Part shown: positions 24,306-36,330 of the stretch, piece by piece | How the letters are laid out: every line of letters begins with the position of its first letter | Position numbering within the stretch: the first letter of the stretch is position 1 | NCBI RefSeq assembly: GCF_047948215.1 | Contig: NC_134465.1 | Span: 49,693,946-49,757,945 of the forward strand | Length of the DNA stretch: 64,000 nucleotides | From: Lycorma delicatula | Taxonomy: Eukaryota; Arthropoda; Insecta; Hemiptera; Fulgoridae | Direction of reading: 5' to 3' | Translations under genes and position numbers: made by a program | Notes under the pieces: generated by a model | What the model was told of the DNA's origin: nothing | What the model saw: the letters and a program-made list of their open reading frames with translations, nothing else | The model's database searches: none

Positions 24306-24881
24306 TTTTAATGACCAACTGAGCCAAACCAAAATGTTACTTTACTTTAAACTATCATGTAGAGCCATTTATTATTTTCATAATGTTATCGCTATAAACA
24401 AGTATAGCACAACGCCAAAATTCTAGGTATCGGGTTTTACAAATGTCGATATCTTTTAAGATTTTATTATTCAACAAAAAAATTCAGAAATTTCCGGAAA
24501 ATTTCTTACAGAAGTACTTGCATTTTCAGGCTGTAAATTAATATTAATTTATATCTCCGAAGTCCCCCAATATAAATTCTTCGAAAATGGAAAATATAAA
24601 ATAATATATTATGATGGTGATACAATAAAAAATCCAATTTTTATTTTACTATACGTACAAGAGGAGTTTGTTTGAAGTAATGCATTATAGTAGATTGTTT
24701 TGTATGTTTTAATATTACAAGAAATGTACTGACGAATTTGGGTCCGAAGAACTACGCGAGCGTTGAGTAACAAGTGTTTATTTTCAGGCCAGCACTATTA
24801 CCAATTCAGCCGACCTGTACTAAAACAAATAACCAGTTAAAATATCCTAATTTACTGTGAAACACAGTAAAACAAAACAAA
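24306..24881. other. AT-rich DNA, nothing recognised
   Basis: No frame, repeat match or RNA-like structure was identified between the D copy and the H element. Confidence 0.5.
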
Positions 24882-26143
24882 TCTGGTGTGGACACCACAT
24901 GACTTCCTCGTATGCCTATTAAATTATATACAGAGTGATTCAGGAGGATACTCTATCCTCCTGAATCCTGATTTCCCAGCTCAAAAACCATAAGAAACAA
25001 TTGAATTTGCCCCTTAATTGTCCTTCCCAGAATTTCAGAAAGTCTTAATTTACCCGGAGGAACTGAAACTCGGGCGAAATCTGTCACCCTGAATAAGTAG
25101 CTAACGAAGCGTTTTCGGACCTATGTTTATATGAAATTTTTTCTTATTTTTAGCCTCTAGAATGAGTTGTCAAAGTATTGCCTTATCCACCTGAATCATC
25201 CTGTATACACATTTTTTGCTGCACTTCCAATTAAATTTATTTCATTTTGAAAGTGAGATACGATCTCCAATTCTTTAATAAAGTGGAAAGTTACACAATT
25301 TCTTTGTGGTGGATACCATACTGTGCATCACATTTTTTTTACATTTCTGTATCAGCATTTTATATTACAGTTTATGTGTAAATTTTGTATCACATCACTC
25401 AAGTAGTTACGTGGTGTAAGTGAGAACGTGTCGGATCCGTAACCATGGACACATCGGTTCGAATCCGACTTCATATACAAATATTTTTTAAACTTTTTTT
25501 TTTTGTAATATAAATATATTGATTTAATAATAATTGTTAACCTCTGCAAAAATGTTTAATTAAAATGAAAAGTACATAAAATTTTATTTCACTAACTTCT
25601 GACTTTTTTTCAATCGGAGGTTAACAATTATAAATAAATCAATATATTTAAATAGAAAAAATGAAGCTTAAAAAAAAAGGAAATGAAATCGAATTTGAAC
25701 CGAGGTGTCTTCCCCTTGTAAGATCGAAATATTTCATTAATTAAAATTTCGTTTGTCTATAAGTCTTGAATCAATGAAAATAAGTACCACTATGATATAT
25801 CGTGTTAAATGTCTCAATGAGGGCTTACTACTGCAGTTAAAAAAAACTCCAAAATCCAAATGTTTTGGATTTTGGGCTTTTTTGGCCATTTTTGGACCAG
25901 TGGATTGCAATCGAAAGGGAAGATGCACAACTAGATATTACAAGTCCTAATTCCAAAATTTCAACATTCTACGGCTAATCGTTTTTGAGTTATGCAAGAT
26001 ACGTGCGTACGTACGTACACAGATGTCACGCGAAACTAGTCAAAATGAATCCAGAGATGGTCAAAATAGATATTTCCGTTGAAATCTGAAAACCGAAATT
26101 TTTCACGACACAATATTTCCTTTACTTCGTACAAGGAAAAAAA
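24882..26143 (+). mobile_element. H element, copy 3 (long form, with nested MITE)
   Basis: The most informative long-form copy. It starts TCTGGTGTGGACACC. A forward tRNA-like module lies near 25440-25475 (GGTTCGAATCCGAC) and a reverse one near 25685-25712 (GAATTTGAACCGAGG). The mirrored arms between them make a large imperfect palindrome centred near 25580. The 3' end has TTTCC...TACTTCGTACAAGGAAA. A 273-bp MITE is inserted near the left end. Confidence 0.8.
24931..25203. mobile_element. MITE, 273 bp, nested in H element
   Basis: Termini are CAGAGTGATTCAGGAGGATA and, reversed, CAGGATGATTCAGGTGGATA. TATA flanks both sides. H copies 1 and 4 show the empty site (ATTACATATACACA). The left terminal repeat is followed at once by its own inverted copy: ATTCAGGAGGATA, ctc, TATCCTCCTGAAT. 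No protein. Confidence 0.85.
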
Positions 26144-26353
26144 AGAGCCAAAGCCGGCAAAGAATTACATAACTTTTCCAGCTTTGTCCTTGACATATAT
26201 TTAAATCATTTATGTTTAAGGTTTTTGAATTCTAATGTTTTAATTGTTCAAAATGTTTAGTTAACACATTTGAGAGCAATTTAATCCCCATGCAAAGGAC
26301 GTTATTATTATGTAAATTATATATTTAGAGTGTAATTGCTTATATATGTTATG

Positions 26354-26355
<2 letters not shown>

Positions 26356-26441
<86 letters not shown>
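26356..26441. repeat. (AT)n microsatellite, ~86 bp
   Basis: A long uninterrupted AT array in an otherwise featureless AT-rich interval (26144-27029). It is the longest such tract in the window. Confidence 0.95.
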
Positions 26442-26445
<4 letters not shown>

Positions 26446-27029
26446 TGAGTATGTATATATATATAAATTTTTAATAAAAAAGCGGATATAATTTGACCCT
26501 TGCTCTATAGCAACCATTTGAAAATCAAAGTATCAGAAATTACAAAAAAAAATTCATAAGCCGGGTTCACATTTATTTTTATTTATTTATTTTATTATTT
26601 ATCTATTTTTATTTCCCAATTTATTTATTTATTTCGGGTAGAGATATTTATTTTTTAAATACGTTTCCATGTTGTCTGCATTAATACTAGATAGTCAAAT
26701 TTCCAACTGATATTTTTCGCAATTATTCTTTAAATAATGTAAACAATTAGGTCATTAAAACCTTAAACGTATTTGAAATAAATATGTGTCAAGGGCATTA
26801 AAACGTTATTTAATAAGTCGGCCCGATTACCTACAATGTAATTCAACAAAGCTAAAAAAAAAGATTTAGTCTACTTAAAAAAATACACAAGGGATATATT
26901 CCGTGATGCTCCCTTCCCCGGATGGGATAAAATCAGAGCAAAGTTAGGAGTTTTATATATATAGATGATTCATGAAAAATGTAATAAACTTTCAGGACTT
27001 GGTGAAAATAAAAAAAACGTTCATAAAAA

Positions 27030-27260
27030 CCATACGTTACCGAGTGTCGGTTGGCGAACGATTTCACCCCGATTTCTACGACTTTGGTAAAATTAAGCCA
27101 CATTGTAATTCACAGGACCCAAATTAGGTCATTTTACATGAAATCTGACCTGTTAATTTATAAAAAAAATAGATCCCAGCATAGTATTTTTAGTTATTTT
27201 CGAGAAATATTGGATAAAAAACAAAAAATCGAGATTGAAAAACACTATTTTATGTTTACC
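27030..27260 (+). repeat. Interspersed repeat G, copy 2
   Basis: Counterpart of 12300-12530 (CGAGTGTCGGTTGG, GATTTCTACGACTTTGG, AAATTAAGCCACATTG). Non-coding. Confidence 0.6.
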
Positions 27261-27477
27261 GTAAATAACTTTGTTAAATGATAAACACGTAAAGAAATCT
27301 AAACAAAACTTGTAGAAAATTTAATCCTGAGTAAAATGGTATGAATAAAGTTCACAGAACCTACATACAAATATAAGAATCTAGAAATTTATTAAAACCT
27401 AACAAATAAAAATTTTAACTAGGTATTAAACAAAATAGAATTTTTCAATATTATCAAATAAATAATTAAATATTTTA

Positions 27478-28695
27478 GAAATTGAGAGGAGAGTGGAAGA
27501 AGTGTTAGGAGAATACCAATTTGATTTCAAAAAAAGTATAGGGACAAGGGAAGCAATTTTAGACCTCAGATTAATAGTAGAAGGAAGATTAAAGAAACAA
27601 AAACCAACATACTTGACATTTATAGACCTAGAAAAGGCATTCGATAACGTAGACTGGAATAAAATGTTCAACATTTAAAAAAAAATTAGGTTCAAATACA
27701 GAGATAGAAGAACGAATGCTAACAATTATAGGAACCAAACAGCAACAGTAATAATTGAAGAACATAAGAAAGAAGCCGTAGTAATAAGAAAGGGAGTCCG
27801 ACAAGGATGTTCCCTATCCCCGTTACTTTTTTATCTTTACATAGAACTAGCAGTTGATGATGTTAAAGAACAATTTAGATTCGGAGTAACAGTACAAGGT
27901 GAAAAGATAAAGATGCTACGATTTGCTGATGATATAGTAATTCTAGCCGAGAGTAAAAAGGATTTAGAAGAAACAATCAATGGTATGGATGAAGTCTTAC
28001 GCAAGAACTACCGCATGGAAATAAACAAGAACTAAACGAAAGTAATGAAATGTAGTAGAAATAACAAATATGGACCACTGAATGTGAAAATCAGAGGAGA
28101 AATGATTATGGAGGTAGAAGAATTTTGTTATTTGGGAAATAGAATTACTAAAGATGGACGAAGCAGGAGCGATATAAAATGCCGAATAGCACAGGCAAAA
28201 CGAGCCTTCAGTCAGAAATATAATTTGTTTACATCAAAAATTAATTTAAACGTCTGGAAAATATTTTTGAAAGTATATGTTTGGAGTGTCGCTTTATATG
28301 GAAGTGAAACTTGGACGATCGGAGTATCTGAGAAGAAAAGATTAGAAGCTTTTGAAATACGGTGCTACATGAAAATTTTTGAAAATCAGATGGGTGGATA
28401 AAGTGACAAATGAAGCGGTGCTGCGGCAATTAGATGAAGAAAGAAGTATTTGGAAAAATATAGCTAAAAAAGAGACAGACTTATAGGCCACATATTAAGG
28501 CATCCTGGAATAGTCGCTTTAATATTGGAGGAACAGGTAGAAGGAAAAAATTGTGTAGGCAGGCAACGTTTGGAATATATAAAACAAATTGTTAGGGATC
28601 TAGGATGTAGGAGGTATACCGAAATGAAACGACTAGCACTAGATAGGGAATCTTGGAGAGCTGCATCAAACCAATCAAATGACTGACCATAATTT
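27478..28695 (+). pseudogene. RTE-type LINE, 5'-truncated and broken
   Basis: Very similar to the second half of the copy at 56440-58854. It begins inside the RT domain at KIERRVEEVLGE and keeps FIDLEKAFDNVDW, VRQGCSLSPLL, RFADDIVILAE and YGSETWTIGVSEKKRLEAF. The frame is broken by indels near 27675 and 27780, a stop at about 28033 and another shift near 28375. It ends SNQSND at the same stop codon, then an A-run. An H element starts 10 bases after the RTE end. Confidence 0.9.
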
Positions 28696-28704
28696 AAAAA
28701 AAAA

Positions 28705-29387
28705 TCTGATGTGGAAACCACATGACTTCTTTATACGCCTATTAAATTACATATACACATTTTTAAAAGTACATAAAATTTTATTTCATTAATAACTTCT
28801 GATTTTTTTTCTTGTTATTACTGAATTATTATTTATTGTAAAACTTGTTTTAAAATCAGAGGTTAATAATTATTAATAAATCAATATACATAAAATTTAA
28901 AAAAGGAAGGAAATTAAATCAGATTCGAATCCATGTACCTTCCCCTTGTAAGATCCAAATATTTCATTAATTAAAATTTAATTTGGCTGTAATTCTGGAA
29001 CCAATGAAAATAAGTACCACTATGATATATCGTTTTAAACCACTCAATGAGGGCCTATAATTGCAGTTAAGAAAAACCCCAAAATCCAAGTTTTTTTGGA
29101 TTTTAGGCTTTTTAGGACACGTTTGGTCGAGTCGATTTCAATCAAAAGAGGAGGTGCACAACTACATGTTATAGCAGTCCTATATTCAAAATTTCAACAT
29201 TCTACGGGTAATCGTTTTCGAGTTATGCGAGATACGAGGTACGTCTGTACATACGTAGAGACGTCACCCCGAAACTAGTCAAAATGGATTCAGAGATGGT
29301 CAAAATAGATATTTGCATTGTAATTTGAAAACCGAAATTTTTCGTGATCACAATACTTCCTTCACTTCGTATAAGGAAGTAAAAAAA
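28705..29387 (+). mobile_element. H element, copy 4
   Basis: Starts TCTGATGTGG directly after the RTE tail and its A-run, and ends with the hairpin ACTTCCTT...ATAAGGAAGT and AAAAAAA. It is the short form with only the reverse-oriented tRNA-like module (AGATTCGAATCC near 28921). Confidence 0.85.
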
Positions 29388-29515
29388 TGAAAAATCAAAT
29401 AAAACATGACATCACTATAACAAATTTTCTTTAACATATTTATTTATAGTCGCATCAACAATTAAAGTCATTAGCAACTGATCAATGTAACGTAACTGTA
29501 CCGGTGAATGTATAT

Positions 29516-29790
29516 TACCCACGGGGTTGGTCTAGTGGTGAACTCGTCATCTCAAATCAGTTGATTTCGAAGTCGAGAGTTCTAAGGTTCAAATCCTAGT
29601 AAAGTCAGTTACTTTTATACGAATTTCAATACTCGATTGTGAATACCGGTGTTTTTTGGTGGTTGGGTTTTAATTAATCACACATCTCAGGAACGGTCGA
29701 CCTGCAACTATAACTTCATTTACATTCATGCATATCATCCTCTGAAGTAATACCTTACGGTGGTTCCGGAGGCTAAACAGAAAGAAAGAT
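29516..29790 (+). mobile_element. SINE-A
   Basis: Head with GGTTGGTCTAGTGG (A-box) and GGTTCAAATCC (B-box), a slightly decayed inner palindrome (AAATCAGTTGATTT), the body with GAATACCGGTGTTTT, and the tail CTGAAGTAATACC...CCGGAGGCTAAACAG. No target duplication was recognised. Confidence 0.85.
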
Positions 29791-29977
29791 GGTAAAAATA
29801 ACTATTTTTCAACAAACTCAGGCCGACCATTCCTGAGACGTCTGGTTATTATTATGCACCTTTAAAGCTAATTAAAAATTAATTTTATCTAAATCTGTTT
29901 GAAATACTTTATTTCATAAATTGGCAATATTAACAGCTGATTCCAACAATTAAATTTTTGTATATTGCATTTGAACA

Positions 29978-30185
29978 CATGACCCCGTAGGGGAAGACAG
30001 CCGCCTTGTCATGATCAGAGTCGCCACACCATCCCCTCTGTTGATAGCCGTGATGAGCTTTTACAGAGGTCATATTCCAGACCCTCTAAACCTGATTACA
30101 TACTTCAGTCATCAGTTTGGCCTCTGTCAGGATAGCGCCGATATAAATCACTCGAAAAACATTTCAATCGGTATAAATAAAAACC
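29978..30185 (-). mobile_element. R1-like LINE, truncated 3' end
   Basis: Minus-strand match to the 33500-33793 tail: CCGATATAAATCACTCG, CAGAGTCGCCACACCATCCC, and CCCGTAGGGGAAGACAGCCG on the plus strand. An older, more diverged copy than the one at 39315. Confidence 0.65.
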
Positions 30186-30559
30186 CTTAAAACTATTTAG
30201 CTTTCATATCAGATTACTTCACTCTTCATCGAACTCCTAATGTATTAAAAACGTATACCTTTTTTTTGAGGAAAAAACGTTTTCACGTTATCATCGCCCG
30301 GAAAAAACATATAACAAAACAAAAACTAAAACTAGATTAAAGCGCCCATTTATGGTATTTATATAGTACACATATAAATACTTAAAAGAAACAATTTTAA
30401 AAAAATAATTAAAAAACTAAAAAGATGGAAAGAGTCCATGACGTATGTTAAAAGCGAAATAAACCCACACTAGCTACAACATTAGAAAAGTAACTAAAAG
30501 GACAAAATTACCATTCGGCATACGCAAAATGGTATACACAGACGATAAGGACTGTATGA

Positions 30560-31990
30560 ATAATCAAGCATTTGAATCAAAATGCACGGCCTTTATAAAT
30601 CACAAGACATTCGATAACACTGTTCCCCAACATACTTCGCGAGTAAGCCTCTAGTTTAAACTTGCGATGCAATGCCGCATAACAAATGCAATCTACAAGG
30701 ATGTGGTACACTGTCAGTTGGCAGTCGCAGAGGGCACAAACTGATGCATCTCTTTGTGTCATCAGATATCCATGAGAAAGACGTGTCCCCTATTTGCAAA
30801 CGGCAAATAATAACCTCCTCTCAACGGTTATTCCTTCACGAGGACCTCCAAGGTGAAACAGTGTTCTTAATTGGGCGAAGTTTATTGCCGATGATAGCAT
30901 TCCAATCGCTTTGTCACTCATCATAAACCACCCCTCTTCAGAAAACAGTCAAGATCTTTCAGAACAACGCGATTGGTGAAAAGAGGCTGAAAACAAGCCT
31001 CTTTTGCCACACGCACTATCAGAGTGAAATTCCAATATGGCTGGGGATCCAGCAGAAACTCCCAGTTGCATTACGTTGATTCATTTGCGATGTAACACAC
31101 TGAATTCAACAGACAATAGGGTGTCTACAGTACACGTCACTAATCGCCTGTAAGGCACTCATGGAATCTGAGCAAAACTGTATATGTAGAAATGTGGGCT
31201 AATTTTATGTAAGGCCTTATTAACGACACACAGCTCCTCAACGAAAATACTGGCGATTCTGGGAAGGTCAAACATGTATGTTCTGCTGCCAACCACAAAA
31301 GCACAACCAACAGAATTAACGTTTTTAGAGCCGTACGTATAAACAATATCATCAGGATTCAGGCTATTTATAAGATTACAGAATTTTTCTCGTAATTTAA
31401 CCGGATTTGTGTTCTTCTTATCATAGCGACAAATATTAAAGCAATAATTTACCAGAGAAGGCCGCCAAGTATGGTAATAACATGAACCAACAGTAAGAAA
31501 GGAAGGTAATTATATATTTAGAACTAAGAAAAGGCGCTGAGCTCTGATGCTTAGTCGATCAGTAGATGATAGCCGTTCTCATATCGATTAACATGCTGGT
31601 TGGAAAAAACCGCATCAAAGGTTGGATGATTTGGTTGTGCTTTAATGCGAGCCAGATAGGAGCACATCATTTGCTTTCTTCTATTCCAAAGAGATGGCTC
31701 ACCACTGTCCATCAGCAGATTTACTACAGGGTTTCAGCGAAACGGACCTGTAGGAAGCTCGATGGACTGCATCGAGCTTCTTTAGAGCGGTGGCCCGTGC
31801 CGACGAATATGCCACGCGGCCGTAGTCTAAACGGGAACGGACCAGAGTCCGGTACAAGCGCAATATGCATACATGATCGGCTCCCGAACTAGTGTTAGAT
31901 AGAACTCTAAGCATACGCTTCCTACAACTAAAACTTATACCCTTCCTACAACTAACCGCCCCCGGGGATGCATGAATCCCGTGCTTAACT
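30560..31990 (-). pseudogene. I-like LINE with RNase H, 5'-truncated relic
   Basis: The minus strand, read across frames, shows three successive parts. First the RT C-terminal part (SCRKRMLRVLSNTS, LRLYRTLVRSRLDYG, YSSARATALKKLDAVHRAS, 31990 to ~31700). Then an RNase H domain (DIVYTYGSKNVNSVGCAFVV, LPRIASIFVEELCVVNKAL, SALQAISDVYCRHP, FCWIPSHIGI, ~31350 to 31020). Last a cysteine motif (CALCDCQLTVYHILVDC, ~30740). RNase H after RT is characteristic of the I and related clades, unlike the Jockey element at 14651. The second position of the first RNase H motif reads YGS in place of the usual DGS, and several stops are present. It is a dead copy; the parts from about 31690 to 31360 do not align clearly. 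Confidence 0.8.
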
Positions 31991-32635
31991 TTCACCGAAG
32001 GAATACTCTATTGATTCACCAAAAACTAGTATTAACTAATATACTTATATGAATTTACGAAATGAGCCTTATAAAACCAAACGCTAATCTGATGCCCCTA
32101 AAATTTATTTGTTCTTTTCATCGCAATTTAGACCTACTACATGAAATTCTCATTCAGAAAATAACCTCCTGTTCCGACCTCAACCGGTATAAAGCCCACA
32201 AGGACCCACCGCGAGCCAAATTATCGCATCCATTAATAACATCCAAATTCGAACTAACTGGGCACGATTGCCAAAAGCGCCTACTATGGCGGAAAATCAC
32301 CCAAACGGGTCCGTAACCACCCAGACTACTATTCTTTCCTAAAAACCCTCGGCAATTCTTTCAAGAGCAAAAGACCTCATATATTTCGACAAAGCGCCAC
32401 TTATTGCATTTGAGTAGCAACAAATATTTAAATAAGTTAATGAAATATTTCGTGTAGGTCATTATTTAACGATGCCTTAAGAATTTTCCTATGAAAAATA
32501 TGCAGATATAATTTTTGTTTATGGATTCTGCAACAGAAACGCAAGAGCTGCACAGTTTTTGTGTTATATAAAATATCACTAAAAGAATTCTGAATAGAAG
32601 GATTCCAGGCCAAAGAACGTTTGCTTCGGTATTTC
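31991..32635. other. Unassigned, moderately GC-balanced DNA
   Basis: Short frames exist on both strands but none carries a recognisable domain. It lies between two LINE remnants facing away from each other and may include their lost 5' sequence. Confidence 0.4.
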
Positions 32636-32639
32636 AATA

Positions 32640-33793
32640 CCTACGAATTACTGGATCATTGCCGTTTGTCTTCTTGCCCTATATACAAAAATGTTTGACC
32701 ATTTTTCGATGGGTCTTCCCCAATCGATATATCACACAGTTTCTCTCCGTGCATGGTGTCTTTCGGGCGAGTTTGGCTAGGTTTCGTTTGGTGGATTCGA
32801 GTCAATGTCCGGATTTCGGGACTGATGATACAGTGGACCACGTCCAGTACGTCTGTCCCGATACGAGGTCGAACGTTCACGAGCTGTTAGGGAACTTGAG
32901 AGAATACATTCTTTTTGGATCCCCGTATTAACTGGATGATCCGCGAGGAGTGGTCTATAGTGGCTGGTTTTCTTCACGCCCGTGCGGTGTGTAGGCCTGC
33001 ACAGGGATTTTAATCGGGGTACTCGATCGTGGTAGGATCCCGGGTGGCTAGGATTCCGGCTTAGGCATTGGATTTGTTGGAGGTTAGGCGCATTTACATC
33101 GTGCCACGGTTATATCGGTATTGTTTGGGCTCCCACTGGTGGGGGTGGTCGCGCTGTCGGGATATGGTAGCCTGAGCGATCGGAAGCGTGGCTTCTCTCC
33201 GCCGGTGGCGGTCCTGATCATGACTTGGTAATGCCACGGAAATCACCATGATGAGACCGGATGGGGTTGCGGGGTTGCCTCCGGCTCCTGCGCGGATCGG
33301 AATGAGATTGCTTTCCCCTTGTTAGGTTACCTCAATTGGCCGACTTATTTGGGTGTAGGTCTGAATTTCTGTTGCGTAAAACATAATTTTGATTGGTGTG
33401 AGTGTAGCACTGATTTAACTTTAAACTCGTTCCGTTTTCTGAGGCATTCACAGTCACGAACGGTGTTATCAAATCTTTACTAGCCGCGGGGTTCGCGGTT
33501 TCGGTCAGTTAGTTTGAGGGTATCACGTTAGGCTGCATCTGAAGATGCCAGTTTGAATCCTACATGAAGGCGAAATTTGATATGGATTTTACTAATGCAA
33601 ATGTCTACCGAGGCATTTACATCGGTGGCATCCCGACCGAGGCCTGGCTGATGACTGTAAGATGTAATCAGTGAGAGCATCTAAAGACGACCTCCGGTAA
33701 AGCCCCTCAGGGCTTGGAACGGAGGGGGTGGTGTGGCAACCGGTAACGTCACAAGGTGGGTGTCTTCCCCCTACGGGGTTGGGATGACCAATT
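32640..33793 (+). mobile_element. R1-like LINE, C-terminus of ORF2 plus 3' UTR
   Basis: A frame at 32659-32931 reads RWVFPNRYITQFLSVHGVFR, then ARFRLVDSSQCPDFGTDDT and VDHVQYVCPDT. This is the region after the RT in R1-type LINEs (TQFLTGHG..., a Cys-x2-Cys and His-x-Cys zinc motif). The second Cys of the first pair reads Phe here. After 32931 a GC-rich, gene-free 3' region leads to CCTACGGGGTTGGGATG. That region is the source type for the short LINE tails at 19213, 19441, 29978, 39315 and 44073, so they share a family. No poly(A) follows. Confidence 0.75.
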
Positions 33794-33836
33794 TTCGAAG
33801 AAATTTATGTTGAGCCAGTCCAGAGATATTAATCAA

Positions 33837-34139
33837 CCCACTGGGTTGGTCTAGTGGTTCTTCCCAAATCAGCTGATTTGGAAGTCGAGAGTTACAGCGT
33901 TCAAGTCCTAGTAAAGCCAGTTGTTTTTACACGGATTTGAATACTAGATCGTGGATACCGGTGTTCTTTGGTGGTTGGGTTTCAATTAACCACACATCAC
34001 AGGAATGGTCGAACTGAGAATGTAAAAGACTACACTTCATTTACACTTATACATATCATCCTCATTCATCCTCTGAAGAATTATCTAAACGGTAGTTACC
34101 GGAGGCTAAACAGGAAACAAGAGAGAGAGAGAGAGAGAG
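33837..34139 (+). mobile_element. SINE-A, full length, with (GA)n tail
   Basis: All SINE-A landmarks are present (GGTTGGTCTAGTGG, AAATCAGCTGATTT, GTTCAAGTCC, ATACCGGTGTTCTTTGG, CCGGAGGCTAAACAGG). It is flanked by AGATATTAATCAA (33824-33836 and 34142-34154). The 3' tail is a (GA)n array (34119-34141). About 40 bp downstream of the LINE 3' end. Confidence 0.9.
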
Positions 34140-34520
34140 AGAGATATTAATCAAAATACAGGCCAACGTACACACAAATATCTTCTAGAAATTTCGTTGT
34201 TTTTTTGTACTAAGGGAATCTTAAAATATCAACATTTACGATAACCTAACACCCAAAATTTTGTCCGATCGTTATATTTTGTCTTTATAACCGTGCTACT
34301 GTAGCAACAATAGAGAGAGCTAAACAACCAGTAAAATGAAAATCTTAACCAAACTTTAATTAACAGTAGAATTAAAATTAAAGTCAAAGTTGAAATCAAA
34401 AATAGAAGCCCATTCCAAAATTAAATACACATTTTAAAATTTAGTAATAAAAATAATAATAATTGAAGTTACAAAACAATTAAAGTATCGTAAAATACTT
34501 TTTTCAATAAAATTAATAGC

Positions 34521-34770
34521 CCACGGGGCTAGTTTAGTGGTTAACTCGTCAACGTAAATCATTTGTTAAGCACCTAGTTTTCGAAGTCGAAGATTCTGAG
34601 GTTCAAATCTTAGTGAAATTTAGCTGATTTTAACACGGATTTGAATACTAGACGGTGGATACCGGTGTACTTTGGTGGTTAGGGTTCAATTAACTTCACG
34701 TCTCAGGAATGTCGGCCTGAGTCTGTACAAAACTACTTCTTACTTACATATCACACATATTACCATCCTC
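34521..34770 (+). mobile_element. SINE-A, diverged
   Basis: Decayed copy: GGGGCTAGTTTAGTGG head, GGTTCAAATCTTAG B-box region, GGATACCGGTGTACTTTGG body; the 3' tail is lost. The inner palindrome has been altered by an insertion. Confidence 0.75.
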
Positions 34771-35460
34771 ATCTCATCGGGTCATAGGAGGGAGTTGCTT
34801 ATTGTTCATTAGTTGAAACAGAGTGCAAAGTAAACATTAGGAAAATAAAATTAAAAAAAAAAAAATACATAATTAAGAAACAAAATTATTACATAATTAT
34901 AATATTAAGTAGGCTAGGATCATAATTGACCTAATAAATGGGGTAATATATATATATATATACAAATATTAAACATATAATAATAATTTTTTTGTAAATA
35001 TTATTATCTTTGAATACGATTAAATGAAAACATAAATACATAAACTATTAATAGACAAGTTGACTCGCATTACATCATACGAACTCCCTCTCAAATTATA
35101 TAACCTTTGCCATAATACATTTATGTAACATATCGAATTGTTTAATAAAATAAATGTTATTCTCCGTATAACTACTAAATGTGTGATGACATCAATGTTT
35201 TTTTTGCATTCTAATCAAAATTTAATAAATAAAAAGTTACATAAACTCGATTTATTTTAATATTAAAATTATACAGGTTTTTTTTTTATTAATTATAATG
35301 ATTACTAAAATAAGATTTAAGCAGCAAATCCAAATCTCAAATAAAGAAATTTTTAATTTTGGGAGCTCCCTTATTTGTGGGGACAATTTAGTAAAAAATT
35401 TGTTTGTAAAGAAGTAATCCTAAACAAATTAATAATAATAATAATAAATTTAAAAAACTG
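34771..35460. other. AT-rich DNA, nothing recognised
   Basis: AT-rich interval with a short (TA)n near 34949-34962 and an (AAT)n near 35430-35447. No gene seen. Confidence 0.55.
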
Positions 35461-35830
35461 ACAACTGCGGGTTGTTTCTGACTCACGACTTACAACCACA
35501 TACACACAGAACTTGATTAAAAATATTTATAATTTTATTTAAATACAATATTGTTTCGTTTATTTAATTCAACGAATCTAACTAAAGCGCGCGCGCGCAT
35601 AACGTATTTAATTCGCGCAGGTGTACTGTTATTAGCGGCGATGGTAGGCACTAATTAAACTTAATATAATTTCACAACTAACATTAGACAAATTTCGCTT
35701 GTACGGTCGGCAGACTGGTGTAGCCGCGAGGCTTAACGCGTCAGATACTGAATCGACCGGGCGATCGAGTTCGAGACCCAGCCAGGCCCTAAAACATCAA
35801 GATTTGCAAAAAAATCAGATATCCCATTTA
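35461..35830 (+). repeat. Interspersed repeat family D, copy 3 (internally deleted)
   Basis: Starts GCGGGTTGTTTCTGA like the other copies and keeps the best tRNA-like core (35711-35787, with GGTGTAGCCGCGAGGC and GAGTTCGAGACCCAGCC). It then jumps to the far end (AAAACATCAAGAT). The middle third present in copies 1 and 2 is missing. Confidence 0.7.
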
Positions 35831-36034
35831 TGAACACAATACTTCTGTTCCCTTTAACCAGCTATATTTAACAAATGTTCCCTTTATATTCCAGCTATAT
35901 TCGCCGGGAATGTAAAAATAAAAATTTGATGACCTCCATACCTTCTAGACATCTGTTCCGGAAAGTGTTAGCCAAACATAAGAGAATATTTCAGGACATC
36001 AAACTAAACAAAAACGTTTATGTGGACAAATATG

Positions 36035-36330
36035 CCCTCTCTTTTTTCTGTTTAGCCTTCGGAACTACCGTAAGGTATTTCTTCAGAAGATGAATGAAGA
36101 TATGTATGTTCATGGTATGATGATAAATGAAGTATGTAGTCTTCTACAGTCTCAGGTCGACCGTTCCTGAGATGTGTGGTTAATTGAAACCAACCACCAA
36201 AGAATATCGATGTCTACTATCTAGAATTCAAATTCGTATAAAATTAACTGCCTTTACTAGGATTTCAACCTTAGAACTCTTTAATTCGAAATCAGCTGAT
36301 TTGCGATGACGAGACCAACCCGGTGGACAA
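36035..36330 (-). mobile_element. SINE-A
   Basis: Reverse-oriented copy with CCACCGGGTTGGTCTCG head (minus reading), AAATCAGCTGATTT, and a CTGAAGAAATACC...CCGAAGGCTAAACAG tail. Near-identical flanks GGACAAATATG (36024-36034) and GGACAAATACG (36331-36341) are its target duplication. Confidence 0.85.

Noticed and set aside
32656..32977. Minus-strand frames at the R1-like LINE tail
   Set aside because: They are antisense to the Cys/His motif of the LINE.
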